A stretch of DNA of 64,000 nt from Planctomycetota bacterium (GCA_022711465.1 JAKLEZ010000022.1:40625-104624); one strand, 5' to 3'; positions 43,281 to 52,533 are shown, counted from the stretch's first letter. Made by a program: numbers and translations. Notes: generated by a model from the sequence alone, not told the origin.

Positions 43281-43973
43281 TCACGCCATGGCCATTTCCG
43301 CCGCCGCCTCGGCGTGCAAGACAGTGGTGTCAAACAGGGGCAACGGGCAGTCCCTGTCCTTGATCAACAGGCCCAACTCCGTACAGCCGAGCATAATGCC
43401 CTGGGCTCCTTTGTCGGCCAGGCTTTGGATGATGGCCTGCATTCTCGTCCGCGACTCGTTCAACACCCGCCCTTGGCACAGTTCATCAAAAATGATGCTG
43501 TGTACGCGCTGTCGATCACTGCTCTCGGGGACGAGGACTTCCAGACCATGCAGGCGCGACAGTCGCTCGACGTAGAACTCCTCCTCCATCGTGAACTTCG
43601 TGGCCAGTAAGCCGATCTTTCGGATCCCTCTGGCCTTGGCCTCCCTGGCGGTCGGATCGGCGATGTGCAGCAGGGGAATGGGTACCGCCGCCTCCAGGGC
43701 CGGGGCCAGCTTGTGCATCGTGTTCGTGCAGATCACGATGAAGTCCGCTCCGGCTTTCTTGACCGCGTTGCCCGCCTCTATCATCCGGCTCGCGGCCTCG
43801 TCCCATGCCGCCTTGCGCTGCAGAGCGACGATCTCGGTGAAGTCAAAGGAAAACATGACGCACTGGGCCGAATGCAGCCCGCCCAGACGCCGTCTCACCG
43901 CTTGATTCACAATGCGGTAGTATTCGACCGAAGATTCCCAACTCATGCCGCCAATCAGGCCGATCGTCTTCAT
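43281..43973 (-). CDS. Aspartate/glutamate racemase family protein
   Basis: A 230-residue cofactor-independent amino-acid racemase of the YgeA/AspR family. It opens KTIGLIGGMSWESSVEYYR. The two catalytic cysteines are C82 (VICTNTMHK) and C197 (MLGCTELGLL). Length is typical. It converges with ligA. The substrate (aspartate, glutamate or another amino acid) cannot be told from sequence; D-amino acids for peptidoglycan or for the NRPS product are possibilities only. Confidence 0.9.
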   Translation of the reverse strand: MKTIGLIGGMSWESSVEYYRIVNQAVRRRLGGLHSAQCVMFSFDFTEIVALQRKAAWDEAASRMIEAGNAVKKAGADFIVICTNTMHKLAPALEAAVPIPLLHIADPTAREAKARGIRKIGLLATKFTMEEEFYVERLSRLHGLEVLVPESSDRQRVHSIIFDELCQGRVLNESRTRMQAIIQSLADKGAQGIMLGCTELGLLIKDRDCPLPLFDTTVLHAEAAAEMAMA

Positions 43974-44033
43974 GGTATCTGCTGACCCTGCATCCCGCTC
44001 CGTGGTTGTCTCTGCGAAGGCCGACCATACAGG

Positions 44034-44813
44034 CTACTGCGCGGGCACTGTAGCAGGGTTGGCCGCCGGCGCCGAAGCCGGGGTGGCGGAAGCCGCCGGG
44101 GCCGGCTCGGGCAGCGACGGTACCGGGGCCGGTTGGGAAGCTGGCGGCTCCGCGGGGCGCGTAGCCACCAGCTCGAGTCGCGCCGTCCGGTCGGCGAGGC
44201 TCTCAAGCTGCTTCTTGGCTTCAGGCACGAACGCATTCGGGCCTGCGTCCAGCACCGATTGGTACAGCTTCCGGGTCGTCTCCAGGCTGCCTTCACCCAT
44301 CAGGAGGAGAGACTCCTCGATCGCGGCGAGGGTCATTCGCCCCCGGTGGGCAACCTCAGGTTGCGAAGCATAACGGTCCAGGATCTGCGTGGCGGCGGTT
44401 CTGGCCTGCTTGAGCAGCGTCAGCCGCTTAGCTCGTTCGGTAATGGGGCTGGCATTCATGGCCTGGATGTAAGCAACGTCGACTTCCAACTCCATGACGC
44501 GCGGCCCGAGCTCGCGGTCGGACTTGTGCCGCTCCGCCAGCGTGCGGACTTCGTTGATGAAGCTGTCTTGCTGGTCGGGCTTGTCGCCCAGGTACTGCTG
44601 GCTCTTGTCCCGCAGGCTGTAGTAGTCACTCCAGGCGCTCTGGCGAGCCGCCTGCCTGTTGCTCTGAATCAGGAAACCGATGATCAGAATGGCGACGACC
44701 GCCACCGCTCCGCCGATCACGTAGTTGGCGTTGCGGGCCGCGGTATCGTAGATCTGCTGCAGGTAGATGCTGAGCTCGTTGGTTCTGAGTTCCTGTCGTC
44801 GTGCTTTCTTCAT
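44034..44813 (-). CDS. Single-pass membrane protein with helical repeat domain
   Basis: A 259-residue protein: a basic N-terminus, one membrane helix (about 31-50), a helical TPR-like domain (about 60-200), and a Pro/Ala/Ser-rich tail. The layout recalls YfgM-type SecYEG accessory proteins, but the similarity is architectural only. Its ATG overlaps the stop of the lipoprotein gene (ATGA), so the two are translated together and may act in the same envelope process. I do not recognise a defined family. Confidence 0.7.
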   Translation of the reverse strand: MKKARRQELRTNELSIYLQQIYDTAARNANYVIGGAVAVVAILIIGFLIQSNRQAARQSAWSDYYSLRDKSQQYLGDKPDQQDSFINEVRTLAERHKSDRELGPRVMELEVDVAYIQAMNASPITERAKRLTLLKQARTAATQILDRYASQPEVAHRGRMTLAAIEESLLLMGEGSLETTRKLYQSVLDAGPNAFVPEAKKQLESLADRTARLELVATRPAEPPASQPAPVPSLPEPAPAASATPASAPAANPATVPAQ

Positions 44814-45319
44814 GGTACCGGTCGCCTGCTTGGCTGCTCCGTTGAACTCCGACTAAAGGGCATCACGTACACTTGAACCGAAGCCCGGCCGAACGAGCCG
44901 GGCCTGATGTCAATCGTCGCGGATTCGTCCTTGTTCTCAAACCGGAGGCTCATCGGTCCTTTGACGGTCATGCGACTCACCAGCGTCCAACCGTGAAGTG
45001 GCATCTGCTCGATGTAAAAATCGCTGACCGCCCGAGCCTCAGCGGAGCCGGCGTACGTATGCCGGGCCATCCGCATGCCGCCGGACGCCTGGTCATCGGA
45101 GAGCTTGTCTACCAGCTTGAATCCGGCCGGAAGAGGGATCCCCGATAAGTAGGTCCTGCTCTGCGGGCTGAGACGCCGACTCGGCTTGCCGCTGTCCTGG
45201 CTCTCCAGGCAGCCGCCAGTGGCCAGCGCCGCCAGTAGCAAGCCTCCTGCCGACCACGAGCTTCGGGCCAGTCTGCTCCGTTGATGAGTCCGTTCAGTGG
45301 TCCATCGAGGTACGTCCAT
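44810..45319 (-). CDS. Small lipoprotein, unknown function
   Basis: A 169-residue protein with a lipobox, LATGGC (C37), after a hydrophobic run. A compact domain follows: LSGIPLPAGFKLVDKLSDDQ, then VSDFYIEQMPLHGWTLVSRM, which resembles a domain found in many planctomycete and proteobacterial lipoproteins. The ATG at 45319 follows GAGAGGA; a longer in-frame start is possible but lacks support. It overlaps the next gene by four nt. Confidence 0.7.
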   Translation of the reverse strand: MDVPRWTTERTHQRSRLARSSWSAGGLLLAALATGGCLESQDSGKPSRRLSPQSRTYLSGIPLPAGFKLVDKLSDDQASGGMRMARHTYAGSAEARAVSDFYIEQMPLHGWTLVSRMTVKGPMSLRFENKDESATIDIRPGSFGRASVQVYVMPFSRSSTEQPSRRPVP

Positions 45320-45442
45320 GATGTCCTCTCCCACGCGGGTACCTCCGGCCGGCAATCCACCAGGACACCAACTGGGGTACGAATCGACTAGACTAGCCGA
45401 AAACCAATCCGCCAACAAGCATTGCCTAGGGAAAAAGCCCTG

Positions 45443-45471
45443 TTGGATCGCCGGCCGCCCTCGGTTATCAT
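45443..45471 (+). promoter_or_regulatory. Sigma-70-type promoter for the GT2/DUF4922 pair
   Basis: TTGGAT (45443-45448), 17 nt, then TATCAT (45466-45471; 5 of 6). It lies about 70 nt before the GT2 start, in the divergent spacer with the lipoprotein gene. Confidence 0.4.
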
Positions 45472-45540
45472 GATGCGTCCTGGGCCGTTCCGCGCGCGAA
45501 CGGCAGGCGATTCCGCCTGAATGCCGAGCGACTTGCGTGA

Positions 45541-47109
45541 GTGGTGTGTCTGGCCGGTCTGTCCCGTGGGATCGGTCCCGACGGGGTGAGAATCCCGGAA
45601 AGGCTGAGTCCTTTGGCTGCGAGCACGCTTGTGATTCCGTACACCGGCCGCACGCCGGTCGACTGGCTTAAGACTTCTTCGGCTGCCTGGCGGCAGGCGG
45701 GAGTCAACCGGGCTATTCTGGTCGGGCCGGCCGGACACGACCGCTTGCCGGAAGATGGCGTGCGCTGGGTCCGGATCACGACCGGGCAACCCTTCAGTGG
45801 AGAGGTCTGGCGCGAGGTCCTCCTCGAAGCGGCTGGCGAGGTTGTGTTCTGTGTCAACGGCGACGCCGGCGTGGCTATCGGTAGATCCGGCCTCGACCGG
45901 CTGGCGAGCGTCCTGCTGGAGACCGGCTCACCGTTCGTCTACTGCCACTATCTCGAGGAAGCGGCCGAAGGCATGGTCGAGCACGCCACCATCGACTACC
46001 AGCTCGGCAGCGTACGCGATGGCTTCGATTTCGGCCCCGTGATCGCCCTCAGCCTGGATGCGATCCGGCTGGCTGAGCAGCGTTTCGGCCCCTTGAGCGA
46101 CTCGAGCTGCGGAGCACTCTACGATCTGCGGCTCCGGCTATCCGTCGCGGCCCTGCCCCTTCGTGTTCCCGAGTGCCTCTACGCCTGTCGCCGCCTGGAG
46201 CACCGGCCTACAGGCCAACAGCAGTTCGACTACGTCGATCCCCGCAACCGCGAGGCCCAGGAGCAGATGGAGCGGATCGTCACCGACCATCTCAAGAGGA
46301 TCGGCGCCTGGCTCGAACCGCAGTTCGACCCCGTTCCCGGCTGCAGGGATGACTATCCCGTCCTGGCCAGCGTGGTCATCCCGGTCCGCAACCGTGAGAA
46401 GACGGTGGCCGACGCGGCCCGGTCGGCGCTGAGCCAGGCGACCAACTTCCCCTTCAACGTCATCGTGGTCGATAACCACTCGACGGACGGTACCACTCGA
46501 ATCCTGGACGAGCTGGCGGCTTCGGATCCTCGCCTCGTGCACCTCGTGCCTCAGACAACTGATCTGCAGATCGGCGGCTGCTGGAATCTGGCCATCCAGG
46601 CATCTCGGTGCGGTCGCTATGCGGTCCAGCTCGATTCCGACGACCTGTATTCGAGCCCGGGAGCGTTGCAGATCGTGGTGGACAAGCTGCGCGAGGGACC
46701 CTACGCGATGGTCGTCGCCTCCTATCAGTTGGTGAACTTCCAACTTCAGGAGATCCCGCCCGGACTGATCGATCACCGGGAATGGACCCGTGACAACGGT
46801 CGGAACAACTTGCTCCGCGTCAACGGATTGGGTGCTCCTCGGGCGTTCGACACCAGCGTCGCCCGGCGCTGCCCTTTCCCCAACGTCAGCTACGGCGAGG
46901 ACTATGCCGCCGGCCTGCGCATTTCCCGCGAGTACGACATCGGGCGAGTTTTCGAGTCCGTCTACCTCTGTCGCCGCTGGGAAGGAAATACCGACGCCAA
47001 TCTGCCACTGGCCACCAAGAATCGCCACGATGCCTACAAGGACCGCATCCGCACGATGGAAATCCTGGCTCGCCAGCAGTCCGTGGCCAAAGGCAGGTTG
47101 AAGCCGTGA
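45541..47109 (+). CDS. GT2 family glycosyltransferase
   Basis: A protein of up to 522 residues. The C-terminal half (from about 275) is a GT-A glycosyltransferase: YPVLASVVIPVRNREKTVAD, VVDNHSTDGTTRILDE and the DxD-like QLDSDDLY. The N-terminal half resembles a second, degenerate nucleotide-sugar-transferase fold (STLVIPYTGR, VVFCVNGDAG). The start is uncertain: GTG at 45541 lacks a ribosome site, and a TTG near 45612 with GGAAAGG upstream is an alternative. Its stop overlaps the next start (GTGA), so it is coupled to the DUF4922 nucleotidyltransferase-like gene. The acceptor is unknown. Confidence 0.85.
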   Translation: MVCLAGLSRGIGPDGVRIPERLSPLAASTLVIPYTGRTPVDWLKTSSAAWRQAGVNRAILVGPAGHDRLPEDGVRWVRITTGQPFSGEVWREVLLEAAGEVVFCVNGDAGVAIGRSGLDRLASVLLETGSPFVYCHYLEEAAEGMVEHATIDYQLGSVRDGFDFGPVIALSLDAIRLAEQRFGPLSDSSCGALYDLRLRLSVAALPLRVPECLYACRRLEHRPTGQQQFDYVDPRNREAQEQMERIVTDHLKRIGAWLEPQFDPVPGCRDDYPVLASVVIPVRNREKTVADAARSALSQATNFPFNVIVVDNHSTDGTTRILDELAASDPRLVHLVPQTTDLQIGGCWNLAIQASRCGRYAVQLDSDDLYSSPGALQIVVDKLREGPYAMVVASYQLVNFQLQEIPPGLIDHREWTRDNGRNNLLRVNGLGAPRAFDTSVARRCPFPNVSYGEDYAAGLRISREYDIGRVFESVYLCRRWEGNTDANLPLATKNRHDAYKDRIRTMEILARQQSVAKGRLKP

Positions 47110-48101
47110 GTTGCAGCGGTGGCGGTGTCTCGGCGGGCAGCCTTGCCCAGCGGATGGACGCCCTCTGGCGACAACAGTCCGCTCGGTGGGCGATGATGAA
47201 GACGGGCCTCGATGGCCTCAAGCGATCGTCTTCCCGGTGGTTTGATGTCAACGGTTCCCAGGTCCTGGCCCAGTGCAACCCTGCTCGGGTCAAAAGCGCC
47301 GGGGCCAAGGTCGACGCGGCTTCCCTGGCCGCACGTCCTTGTTTCCTCTGTGCCAGTAATCGACCGGCTGAGCAGGAGTCGATTCCCTATCGCGATGGCT
47401 GGGTGGTTCTCTGCAACCCCATGCCGATCTTCGACCCGCATTTTACCGTCGTGGCTGAGAACCACGTTCCCCAGCGGATCATCCCGGCGCTACCGACGAT
47501 GCTCGGCCTGTCTCATGATACCGGGGGGCGGTTCACCGTCTTCTACAACGGGCCGCTGTGTGGTGCGTCCGCGCCTGATCACTTGCACGTCCAGGCCGCA
47601 CCCTCCGGCGCGTCCCCCTTTGAGGCCGAACTGGCCGAGGAACTGAATCGAAAGGGGGAAGACAGCGGCCAGGGTTGGATCGAGTGGCTGCGGAGTTCGC
47701 CGGTACGCCTGGGCGTCAGTCGTGCCGGTCGCCGCCCGGCGGTCTTCCTGACGGGGCAAGATGAAGCATCCGTTCGGGAGGCCGCGAGACACGCCATCGA
47801 AGTCCTCGGCGAGGTTCATCCGGCTGAGCCGGAACCGATGCTCAATCTTTTCGTCGCGTTCACCGCTGGGCGATGGTCGGTCTGGTTCTATCCTCGTCGA
47901 GCTCACCGGCCGTCCTGCTTTGGCCATGGTCCCGAGCAGTGCCTGATCAGCCCTGGTGCCGCCGACCTGGCGGGAATCCTGATTCTACCTCGTCCAACTG
48001 ACTTCGAACGGATAACGGCGGACGATGTCGCCAGTGTCTTTGGGGAGGTTCTTCTGACCCCGCAGGCCTTCGCTCGGCTGCGGGATCGGCTGCGGGGGTG
48101 A
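47106..48101 (+). CDS. DUF4922/GalT-like HIT-superfamily nucleotidyltransferase
   Basis: A 331-residue protein with the histidine-triad active site PDHLHVQAAP (H159, H161), as in galactose-1-phosphate uridylyltransferase, Ap4A phosphorylase and GDP-hexose phosphorylase. Upstream are PCFLCASNRP (79-88), NPMPIFDPHFTVV and ENHVPQ, all characteristic of the DUF4922 group. The GTG start overlaps the GT2 stop. A paired GT2 and sugar-nucleotide phosphorylase suggests use or making of an unusual NDP-sugar. The exact reaction is unknown. Confidence 0.8.
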   Translation: MSCSGGGVSAGSLAQRMDALWRQQSARWAMMKTGLDGLKRSSSRWFDVNGSQVLAQCNPARVKSAGAKVDAASLAARPCFLCASNRPAEQESIPYRDGWVVLCNPMPIFDPHFTVVAENHVPQRIIPALPTMLGLSHDTGGRFTVFYNGPLCGASAPDHLHVQAAPSGASPFEAELAEELNRKGEDSGQGWIEWLRSSPVRLGVSRAGRRPAVFLTGQDEASVREAARHAIEVLGEVHPAEPEPMLNLFVAFTAGRWSVWFYPRRAHRPSCFGHGPEQCLISPGAADLAGILILPRPTDFERITADDVASVFGEVLLTPQAFARLRDRLRG

Positions 48102-48178
48102 AGCTGCCGAGAGGGCTGGACGCCACTTCAGGAGAACGGCGCTGGACTTCGACTTGGCGGTGCGCCGCGGCGGTCCTG

Positions 48179-50548
48179 CTACGGTGTCCGCTGGCCTCGC
48201 AGCACGAGTCCCACTACATCCGAGTACCGGTCGGTCCAGATCGGCAGCTCCGGATCCTCTTTCGCGGGTTGCCAGCGCTTGTCGGCCGCCAGAACGCCGA
48301 GGTCTTCCTCTCGCCGGGCCATCACCGCCACGTCGGCCGGGAAGTAGCCGCGTTTCTGGCCCTCCTCAATCTGGGTAAGCGTCCATTGTTCAGAACGTAC
48401 ACGGCAAACCAGTCCGACGTCTTTCGCCAGATTCGCCAACAGGGGCGCCAGGTTCATGAACCGGTTGGTGATGTGAAAGGCGATGGCTCCGTGCGGATCC
48501 AGTTTCGCGAGGTAGACACCCAAGGCCTCGCGGGAAAGCATGTGGGTAGGAATCGCGTCCGAGCTATAGGCGTCCAGCAGGAGCAGGGCATAGGTGCCGT
48601 CGGCCACGCCGGCGAGCTTGAGCCGCCCGTCGCCGAGGATGACGTGAAGATCACCACGGCAGGCGGACAAGTACGCGAAGTACTTCGGGTCGCCCGCGAT
48701 CCTGGCGACGGCGGGGTCGATCTCGTAGAAATCGATGCACTGCCCCGGGTGCGTGTAGGCCGCCACTGCACCGGCACCGAGTCCGACCGCGCCAATCCGC
48801 CTGCCCGGTTCGGATCCGACAATCCCGCTGAACAGGTCGGCGATCGGCCCACCGGGGTGGTAGTAGGCCAAAGGCTCGGCGTCAAAGTCGGTGTTGCGGA
48901 ACTGGACTCCATGGAGTGTCGTGCCGTGATAAAGCGTGTGCATGGCACCGGCGGTGACCGTGCCGATCGGAACCTCGATCTTGGTGGTCAGCACCCGCTT
49001 CACACCGAAGAAGTTGCGTTCGACGTGCAGCAGATCGCCCTCCTGCTGGCGTGCATAGAGCCCCATGGCCATCAGCGATGCGGCGTAGGTGAGGCAGAAC
49101 CTCAGTGATCGCCGACGGAAGATCACTCCGCACACCATGGTCACCGCAAATACGATGAGAAGCCCCAGAACCGAACTCCGGGCATCCGTCTTGTCCACCG
49201 CGAGCGCGGCTCCACCGGCCAGAACAGCCACCGCACAGGGTAACAGAAAGTCGAGCCATCGCTCTCGGGGAGTGGATGTGGCCGGTTTGGGCCGGAGAAG
49301 GCAGGCCAGGCAGACCACCATCGGGTACTCGACGACCCGGGTGAAGATCAGCGGAGCAAGCAGTGCGTTGAACACACCGCCGAGGACGCCACCAAGGCTG
49401 ATCCAGAGGTAGTACTCGGTGAGGTGGCGCGGATCCGGGCGATTGCGGGCCAGACGCCCGTGGCAGATGACCGCTCCCAGGAAAAACATGATCAGGTGAG
49501 CGCCCATGAACTGCCATTCCATCTCCGGGAATGGCACGGGCAGGAAGTAGAGCGGGGCAACCAGCAGAGCGATGAATGGGAACCACCTGGACGCCATCTC
49601 AACCGAGATCCGCTCCCGGCGTGCGAAGCAGAGGATGAAGGTCAGCAAGTAGGTTGCCAAAGGGACCACCCACAGCAGGGGCATGGCCGCTACGTTCGTG
49701 GTGATGTGCGTAGTCACCCCAAGCATGAGGCTGGACGGCACGGCGGCCAGCACCACCCACCAACCCCGCCGTCTGGCGTCAACGACTGCCGTGAGTGCCT
49801 GGCCCGAGGCCGACTCAAGTTCCCGGTTTGTCGTGCTCTTGTGTTGTCTCGAGGGCGGGATAACCACGCTTCCATGGGCCCGTCGCCTTGCCCGTCGACC
49901 GCCGTTGCGATGTCCTCCCTCCTCATCTGGTTTCGCGGGCGTCGGCCTCTCGGGGCCTCCCGCCATCCACACGGCCCCTCCGCAGACCGCAATCAGGATG
50001 ATTAGACCCACGTAGCCAAAGGCCCAGACGCGAGCCTGGGTATCGAGATCGAGCAGCCGCTCCACAAGCAGGGGATAGGCCAGGAGGGCGGCCAGGCTGC
50101 CTGCGTTGCTGGCCGCGTAGAGGAAGTAGGGATCCTCGCTTCCAATACCCTGGGCTTGCGCGAACCACTTCTGGAGAAGCGGGGCCGTGCCCGAAATCGC
50201 AAGGAACGGCAGCCCGACAGACAATGCGAGCCGACCCAGGAGCCAGAATACCGGATTGTCCTGATCGACCGGCGTGTTTCCGGCAGCGAGGGTGATCGGC
50301 AGGGCCACCAGCCCAAGCGCAAGCAGACCGACGTGAACGCTCGCCTGTCCTCGGAGTCCAAACCGACCGCCAATTCCATGCGCGTATGCGTAGCCGGCCA
50401 GTAGGGCGGTCTGGAAGAACACCATGCAGGTGTTCCATACGGCCGGCGTTCCACCCAGCGCGGGCAGAACCATCTTCCCAACCATCGGCTCCAGCGAGAA
50501 AAGCAGGGCGGCACTGGCGAATAGCGTGGCAGCGTAAAGCAGCGTCAT
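48179..50548 (-). CDS. Polytopic membrane protein with spermidine-synthase-like domain
   Basis: A 789-residue protein: some twelve hydrophobic helices in the first 520 residues, interrupted by a charged, low-complexity loop (about 210-260, rich in R, H and G). A Rossmann methyltransferase-like spermidine-synthase domain ends it. The latter shows IGAVGLGAGAVAAYTHPG, DFYEIDPAV, ILGDGRLKL and LLLDAYSSDAIPTHML. Such fusions are common in bacteria and are often annotated as spermidine synthase, but polyamine activity is unproved for membrane-fused forms. No clear ribosome site precedes the ATG at 50548. It is divergent from the ABC exporter operon. Confidence 0.85.
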   Translation of the reverse strand: MTLLYAATLFASAALLFSLEPMVGKMVLPALGGTPAVWNTCMVFFQTALLAGYAYAHGIGGRFGLRGQASVHVGLLALGLVALPITLAAGNTPVDQDNPVFWLLGRLALSVGLPFLAISGTAPLLQKWFAQAQGIGSEDPYFLYAASNAGSLAALLAYPLLVERLLDLDTQARVWAFGYVGLIILIAVCGGAVWMAGGPERPTPAKPDEEGGHRNGGRRARRRAHGSVVIPPSRQHKSTTNRELESASGQALTAVVDARRRGWWVVLAAVPSSLMLGVTTHITTNVAAMPLLWVVPLATYLLTFILCFARRERISVEMASRWFPFIALLVAPLYFLPVPFPEMEWQFMGAHLIMFFLGAVICHGRLARNRPDPRHLTEYYLWISLGGVLGGVFNALLAPLIFTRVVEYPMVVCLACLLRPKPATSTPRERWLDFLLPCAVAVLAGGAALAVDKTDARSSVLGLLIVFAVTMVCGVIFRRRSLRFCLTYAASLMAMGLYARQQEGDLLHVERNFFGVKRVLTTKIEVPIGTVTAGAMHTLYHGTTLHGVQFRNTDFDAEPLAYYHPGGPIADLFSGIVGSEPGRRIGAVGLGAGAVAAYTHPGQCIDFYEIDPAVARIAGDPKYFAYLSACRGDLHVILGDGRLKLAGVADGTYALLLLDAYSSDAIPTHMLSREALGVYLAKLDPHGAIAFHITNRFMNLAPLLANLAKDVGLVCRVRSEQWTLTQIEEGQKRGYFPADVAVMARREEDLGVLAADKRWQPAKEDPELPIWTDRYSDVVGLVLRGQRTP

Positions 50549-50890
50549 GACGCGAAGATTAACCTAAGCGGGGTCGAACGTCAGCAGGAACAGGGCGGGG
50601 CAAGCTAAGGCCCGATCATGCGTGAATTCCCATGACGTTCGGTTTCTGCGCTCCCGCCGCGTGGCCGTCCTCGACACCAGGAAGCACGCTCGATGCGGAG
50701 CCGGTATCAGCGACCCTCGGGAGGACCGGCAGGGCTGGATGGCGGGCAGACGGTTGCCGCCTCCACGGGCTCAACGCGTCGATGCCGGGACCACGATTGT
50801 CGGTCACCGGGGCACTGGGTAGAATGGAGGAAGCGTGGAGGTCGGTCCGCAGGTGATGGCCGGCCCTGGTTCCTGGCCCCGAGAGCCTCG
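50549..50890. other. Divergent intergenic region upstream of the ABC exporter operon
   Basis: This spacer of 342 nt shows no gene with a ribosome site. Its right part holds a promoter-like pair (50797-50825) for the plus-strand operon. I find nothing to assign as the promoter of the minus-strand gene. Confidence 0.5.
50797..50825 (+). promoter_or_regulatory. Sigma-70-type promoter for the ABC exporter operon
   Basis: TTGTCG (50797-50802; 4 of 6), a 17-nt spacer, then TAGAAT (50820-50825; 5 of 6). It lies 65 nt upstream of the first ATG. Confidence 0.45.
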
Positions 50891-51742
50891 ATGCACCGCC
50901 TGTTCACCGCCGCCGTTTTCGTGCTGTGGCTTAGCGCGATGGCCGCCCTGTTCGTTCGGGACGTTCTTCCTTCCTGGACCGCCCAGAACGCCCCTCCCCT
51001 ACGCCCGGACCTGATCGCCCAGCTCGGTGTGCAGGAGCAGCAATACGGTATTTTCCTAGCCGACGGCACTCGGATTGGCACGGCATGGGGCAGGGTCGAG
51101 GCGAGCACGACCACCACGACCGTGCAAGGGACAGTGTTCATCGAATGCCGGCCACTGGTCAATGGGATCCGGATCGAGACCAACAGCAAGTTCGACAGCA
51201 GCGGAACACTCGAGGCATTCAACCTCTGGGTCTACGGCGTCCGCCTGCCAGGCGTACGCAGAGGGCCAGGCATGCAGATCTGGGTTCACGGCGAGCGCCT
51301 CGGGATCTACTTCCCCTGCGAGTTGCACTTCGGTGCAATTCACAAAGAGGCGAACCTGGACGTCTCAGCCAGTCGGCTCATCGGTGATTCCCTGCGTCCG
51401 GTGGCCTATTTGCCGTCGCTTTTCGTCGGCCAGTCCTGGCGCATGCAGATTCTTGACCCCCTGGCTGCAGCCCTGAGGGGCAAGACCCAATTCAAGTCGA
51501 TCATCGCTCGGGTGACGGGGACCGAGTTCATCTGTGCACAGGGTGGGGAGATCGAGTGCTTCGTGGTCGAGACTTCTCCGGACAAGACCAAAGCCTGGGT
51601 TGATAAACTCGGGTGTGTTCGCAAGCAGGAAGTGGAACTCCCGGGCCTCGGAGTGGTGCGAATCTGCGAGGAAGAGTATCGGGAGCACCTTCGATTGAAG
51701 GCGATCAGAGACGTTCCAGCCGGGAGCGACCATGGCCGGTAA
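50891..51742 (+). CDS. Membrane-anchored protein of an ABC exporter operon, unknown function
   Basis: A 283-residue protein with one N-terminal membrane helix (about 5-22) and a beta-rich extracytoplasmic part (DGTRIGTAWGRVEASTTTTT, GIYFPCELHFGAIH, ECFVVETSPDKTKAWVDKLG). The layout recalls DUF3108-like proteins that handle hydrophobic or surface polymers, but I cannot assign a family. It overlaps the ABC ATPase gene by 11 nt, so it probably works with that transporter. An upstream in-frame extension to 50693 is unlikely because the promoter lies within it. Confidence 0.65.
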   Translation: MHRLFTAAVFVLWLSAMAALFVRDVLPSWTAQNAPPLRPDLIAQLGVQEQQYGIFLADGTRIGTAWGRVEASTTTTTVQGTVFIECRPLVNGIRIETNSKFDSSGTLEAFNLWVYGVRLPGVRRGPGMQIWVHGERLGIYFPCELHFGAIHKEANLDVSASRLIGDSLRPVAYLPSLFVGQSWRMQILDPLAAALRGKTQFKSIIARVTGTEFICAQGGEIECFVVETSPDKTKAWVDKLGCVRKQEVELPGLGVVRICEEEYREHLRLKAIRDVPAGSDHGR

Positions 51743-52517
51743 GAATGAATGTGCCACAACTGACGCCACGATTCGCTTGGAGAGCGTTCGCAAATGCTTC
51801 GGTGAGTTCCCTGCTCTCGAGAACCTGACCTTGGAGGTTCAGGCGGGCGAGCTGTTCGCCTTCCTCGGCCCAAACGGGGCCGGCAAGACGACGACGATCA
51901 AGCTGATCGCCGGTCTGCTCACCCCGACGTCGGGCAGCGTGTTCGTCTGCGGGTATCCAATGGGTCGCGATGGCCGCCTGGCCAAGGCTCAGCTCGCCTA
52001 TGTGCCCGACCAACCCTTTCTCTACGAGAAACTCACAGGTCGTGAGTTCCTGGATTTCGTGGGCCGGATGTACGGTCTGAGCCGCGAGACGTACACCCAA
52101 CGTTCGGGCGAGTTGATCGAACGGTTGGAGATGGGTGATTTCCTCGATCAGCTCACCGAGAGCTACTCGCACGGCATGAAGCAGCGAACGGTGATTGCCG
52201 CGGCCCTGCTGCATCAGCCTCGCGTGTTGGTCATCGATGAGCCGTTGGTGGGACTCGATCCCAAGACGGTGCGAACCGTCAAGGACCTGATGCGAGAGAT
52301 GACCCAGGCCGGGCGGACGGTCTTCATGAGCACCCACACCCTGGAGGTGGCCGAGGCGGTGGCGGATCGGATCGGGATTATCCACCACGGCCGCGTCGTC
52401 GCCATGGGAACCTTGTCCGAGCTGCGCCCGCTGGGAGGACGCAGCGAGACCCTGGAGAGCGTTTTCCTGAGACTGACTACCGAAGAGAGTGGCCCCGGCC
52501 TTCGCGCCGTGTCTTGA
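51732..52517 (+). CDS. ABC transporter ATP-binding protein
   Basis: A 261-residue exporter-type ATPase. Walker A is GPNGAGKTTT, the signature is SYSHGMKQR (in place of LSGGQ), Walker B is VLVIDEPLVGLDP, and the switch His is in FMSTHTLE. GGGAG precedes the ATG at 51732. It is followed 16 nt later by the permease gene, so the two form one transporter. Family precedent suggests export of a lipid, polysaccharide or peptide. Confidence 0.94.
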   Translation: MAGKNECATTDATIRLESVRKCFGEFPALENLTLEVQAGELFAFLGPNGAGKTTTIKLIAGLLTPTSGSVFVCGYPMGRDGRLAKAQLAYVPDQPFLYEKLTGREFLDFVGRMYGLSRETYTQRSGELIERLEMGDFLDQLTESYSHGMKQRTVIAAALLHQPRVLVIDEPLVGLDPKTVRTVKDLMREMTQAGRTVFMSTHTLEVAEAVADRIGIIHHGRVVAMGTLSELRPLGGRSETLESVFLRLTTEESGPGLRAVS

Positions 52518-52533
52518 CTCCTGTAGCGAAACC

